Origin: Ooceraea biroi
Lineage: Eukaryota; Arthropoda; Insecta; Hymenoptera; Formicidae
Direction of reading: 5' to 3'
DNA: 64,000 bases
Assembly (NCBI RefSeq): GCF_003672135.1
Contig: NC_039517.1
Coordinates: forward strand, 9,758,601 to 9,822,600
Shown here: piece by piece, positions 63,540 through 64,000 of the stretch
How the letters are laid out: each line of letters opens with the position of its first letter
How positions within the stretch are numbered: position 1 is the stretch's first letter
Program-made: the position numbers and the translations under genes
Notes under the pieces: generated by a model
What the model was told of the DNA's origin: nothing
The model's input: only the letters and a program-made list of their open reading frames with translations
Database searches by the model: none

Positions 63540-63670
63540 CGGATAAGAAGAAGGCGAGTGCGAGACGCCAGGGAGCAAGAAGAAGACGAAGAAGAGGATG
63601 ATGAAGAAGCGAAACGAGAAAAAGAAGAAGAGAGCAAGAGAAGACGAACGAGAGACGCAGGAGAGAGCGC
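63540..63670. other. Polypurine tract
   Basis: The plus strand is almost all A and G (GAAGAAGA, GAGGAT, GAGAGCAAGAG words) for about 130 bases. The frames across it are Ser/Leu/Phe-rich on one strand and Lys/Glu/Arg-rich on the other, as expected from composition. Confidence 0.7.
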
Positions 63671-63875
63671 AAGGTAGGAGACCGGGGGTAACACATCCAG
63701 GGCTGGTCGTCGAACCGGTTTCCCTTCAGAGATCGCAACCGGCCAATTGGAAATACCACTGACAACGAGTCCGTCGGCCGGTCGTTTTACGATCTCGCCG
63801 ATCGGCCGCGGCCGGAGATCCGGATAAAACGCCGTGTCGCGCCGCGCCGCGCGAGTCAGGCCGAACTGACTAAAG

Positions 63876-63965
63876 CCAAGTCAAGTCAAGTCAGGTCGAG
63901 TTGAGTCGAGTCGAGTCGAGTCGAGTCGAGTCGAGTCGAGTCGAGTCCAGTCGAGTCCAGTCGAT
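63876..63965. repeat. (TCGAG)n pentanucleotide array, 18 units
   Basis: Units of five bases run in phase: CCAAG, TCAAG twice, TCAGG, TCGAG, TTGAG, then TCGAG eight times, then TCCAG, TCGAG, TCCAG and TCGAT. The uniform centre with degenerate edges is typical of slippage-driven expansion. Confidence 0.97.
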
Positions 63966-64000
63966 CCACGCCGGTGGATCTGATCCAACCAGCCGTCGAT

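Overview
This is a 64 kb piece of eukaryotic nuclear DNA. It contains no gene that can be called with confidence. No open frame exceeds about 280 codons. The longest ones lie over low-complexity or GC-rich stretches, usually have a long open frame on the opposite strand too, and carry no domain I recognise. CpG is abundant, CpG-rich and AT-rich blocks alternate over 0.5-3 kb, and GA/CT, CA and tetranucleotide microsatellites are frequent. That texture fits an insect genome, most likely a hymenopteran such as an ant, but this is an inference and no diagnostic gene is present. The window is best read as intergenic DNA or the inside of a long intron.

Two mobile-element remains can be supported. 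At 2491-2654 there is a 164-bp near-perfect inverted repeat with a 3-bp TAA duplication on each side. It is a MITE, and the target-site length and sequence suggest a Tourist/PIF-Harbinger type. At about 17145-17830, minus strand, there is a decayed gag segment of a BEL/Pao LTR retrotransposon (DUF1759-type region), with at least six stops and at least one frameshift. No intact pol, protease or LTR is visible beside it. A 97-codon cysteine-patterned open frame at 52112-52402 (minus) is the only other stretch that might be an exon or element fragment. It is a weak call.

The rest is repeat structure and unassigned sequence. Microsatellites include a (CT)32 tract next to the gag relic, a block-structured GACC/AACC/GACC/GAAC array at 29641, and an 18-unit pentamer array closing the window. 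There is a ~75-bp imperfect tandem repeat at 60060-60253, a 51/52-bp direct repeat at 54692 and 55811, several short tandem repeats and hairpins, and a minus-strand G-quadruplex motif at 59093. Strand-asymmetric polypurine/polypyrimidine blocks sit at 6690-7310, 24400-24540, 25560-25900, 43500-43690, 44617-44878 and 63540-63670.

No tRNA, rRNA, known microRNA or CRISPR array was recognised by eye. I found no new multi-gene system. The items worth a second look are the MITE, the gag relic, the unexplained repeat pairs and the cysteine-patterned frame.
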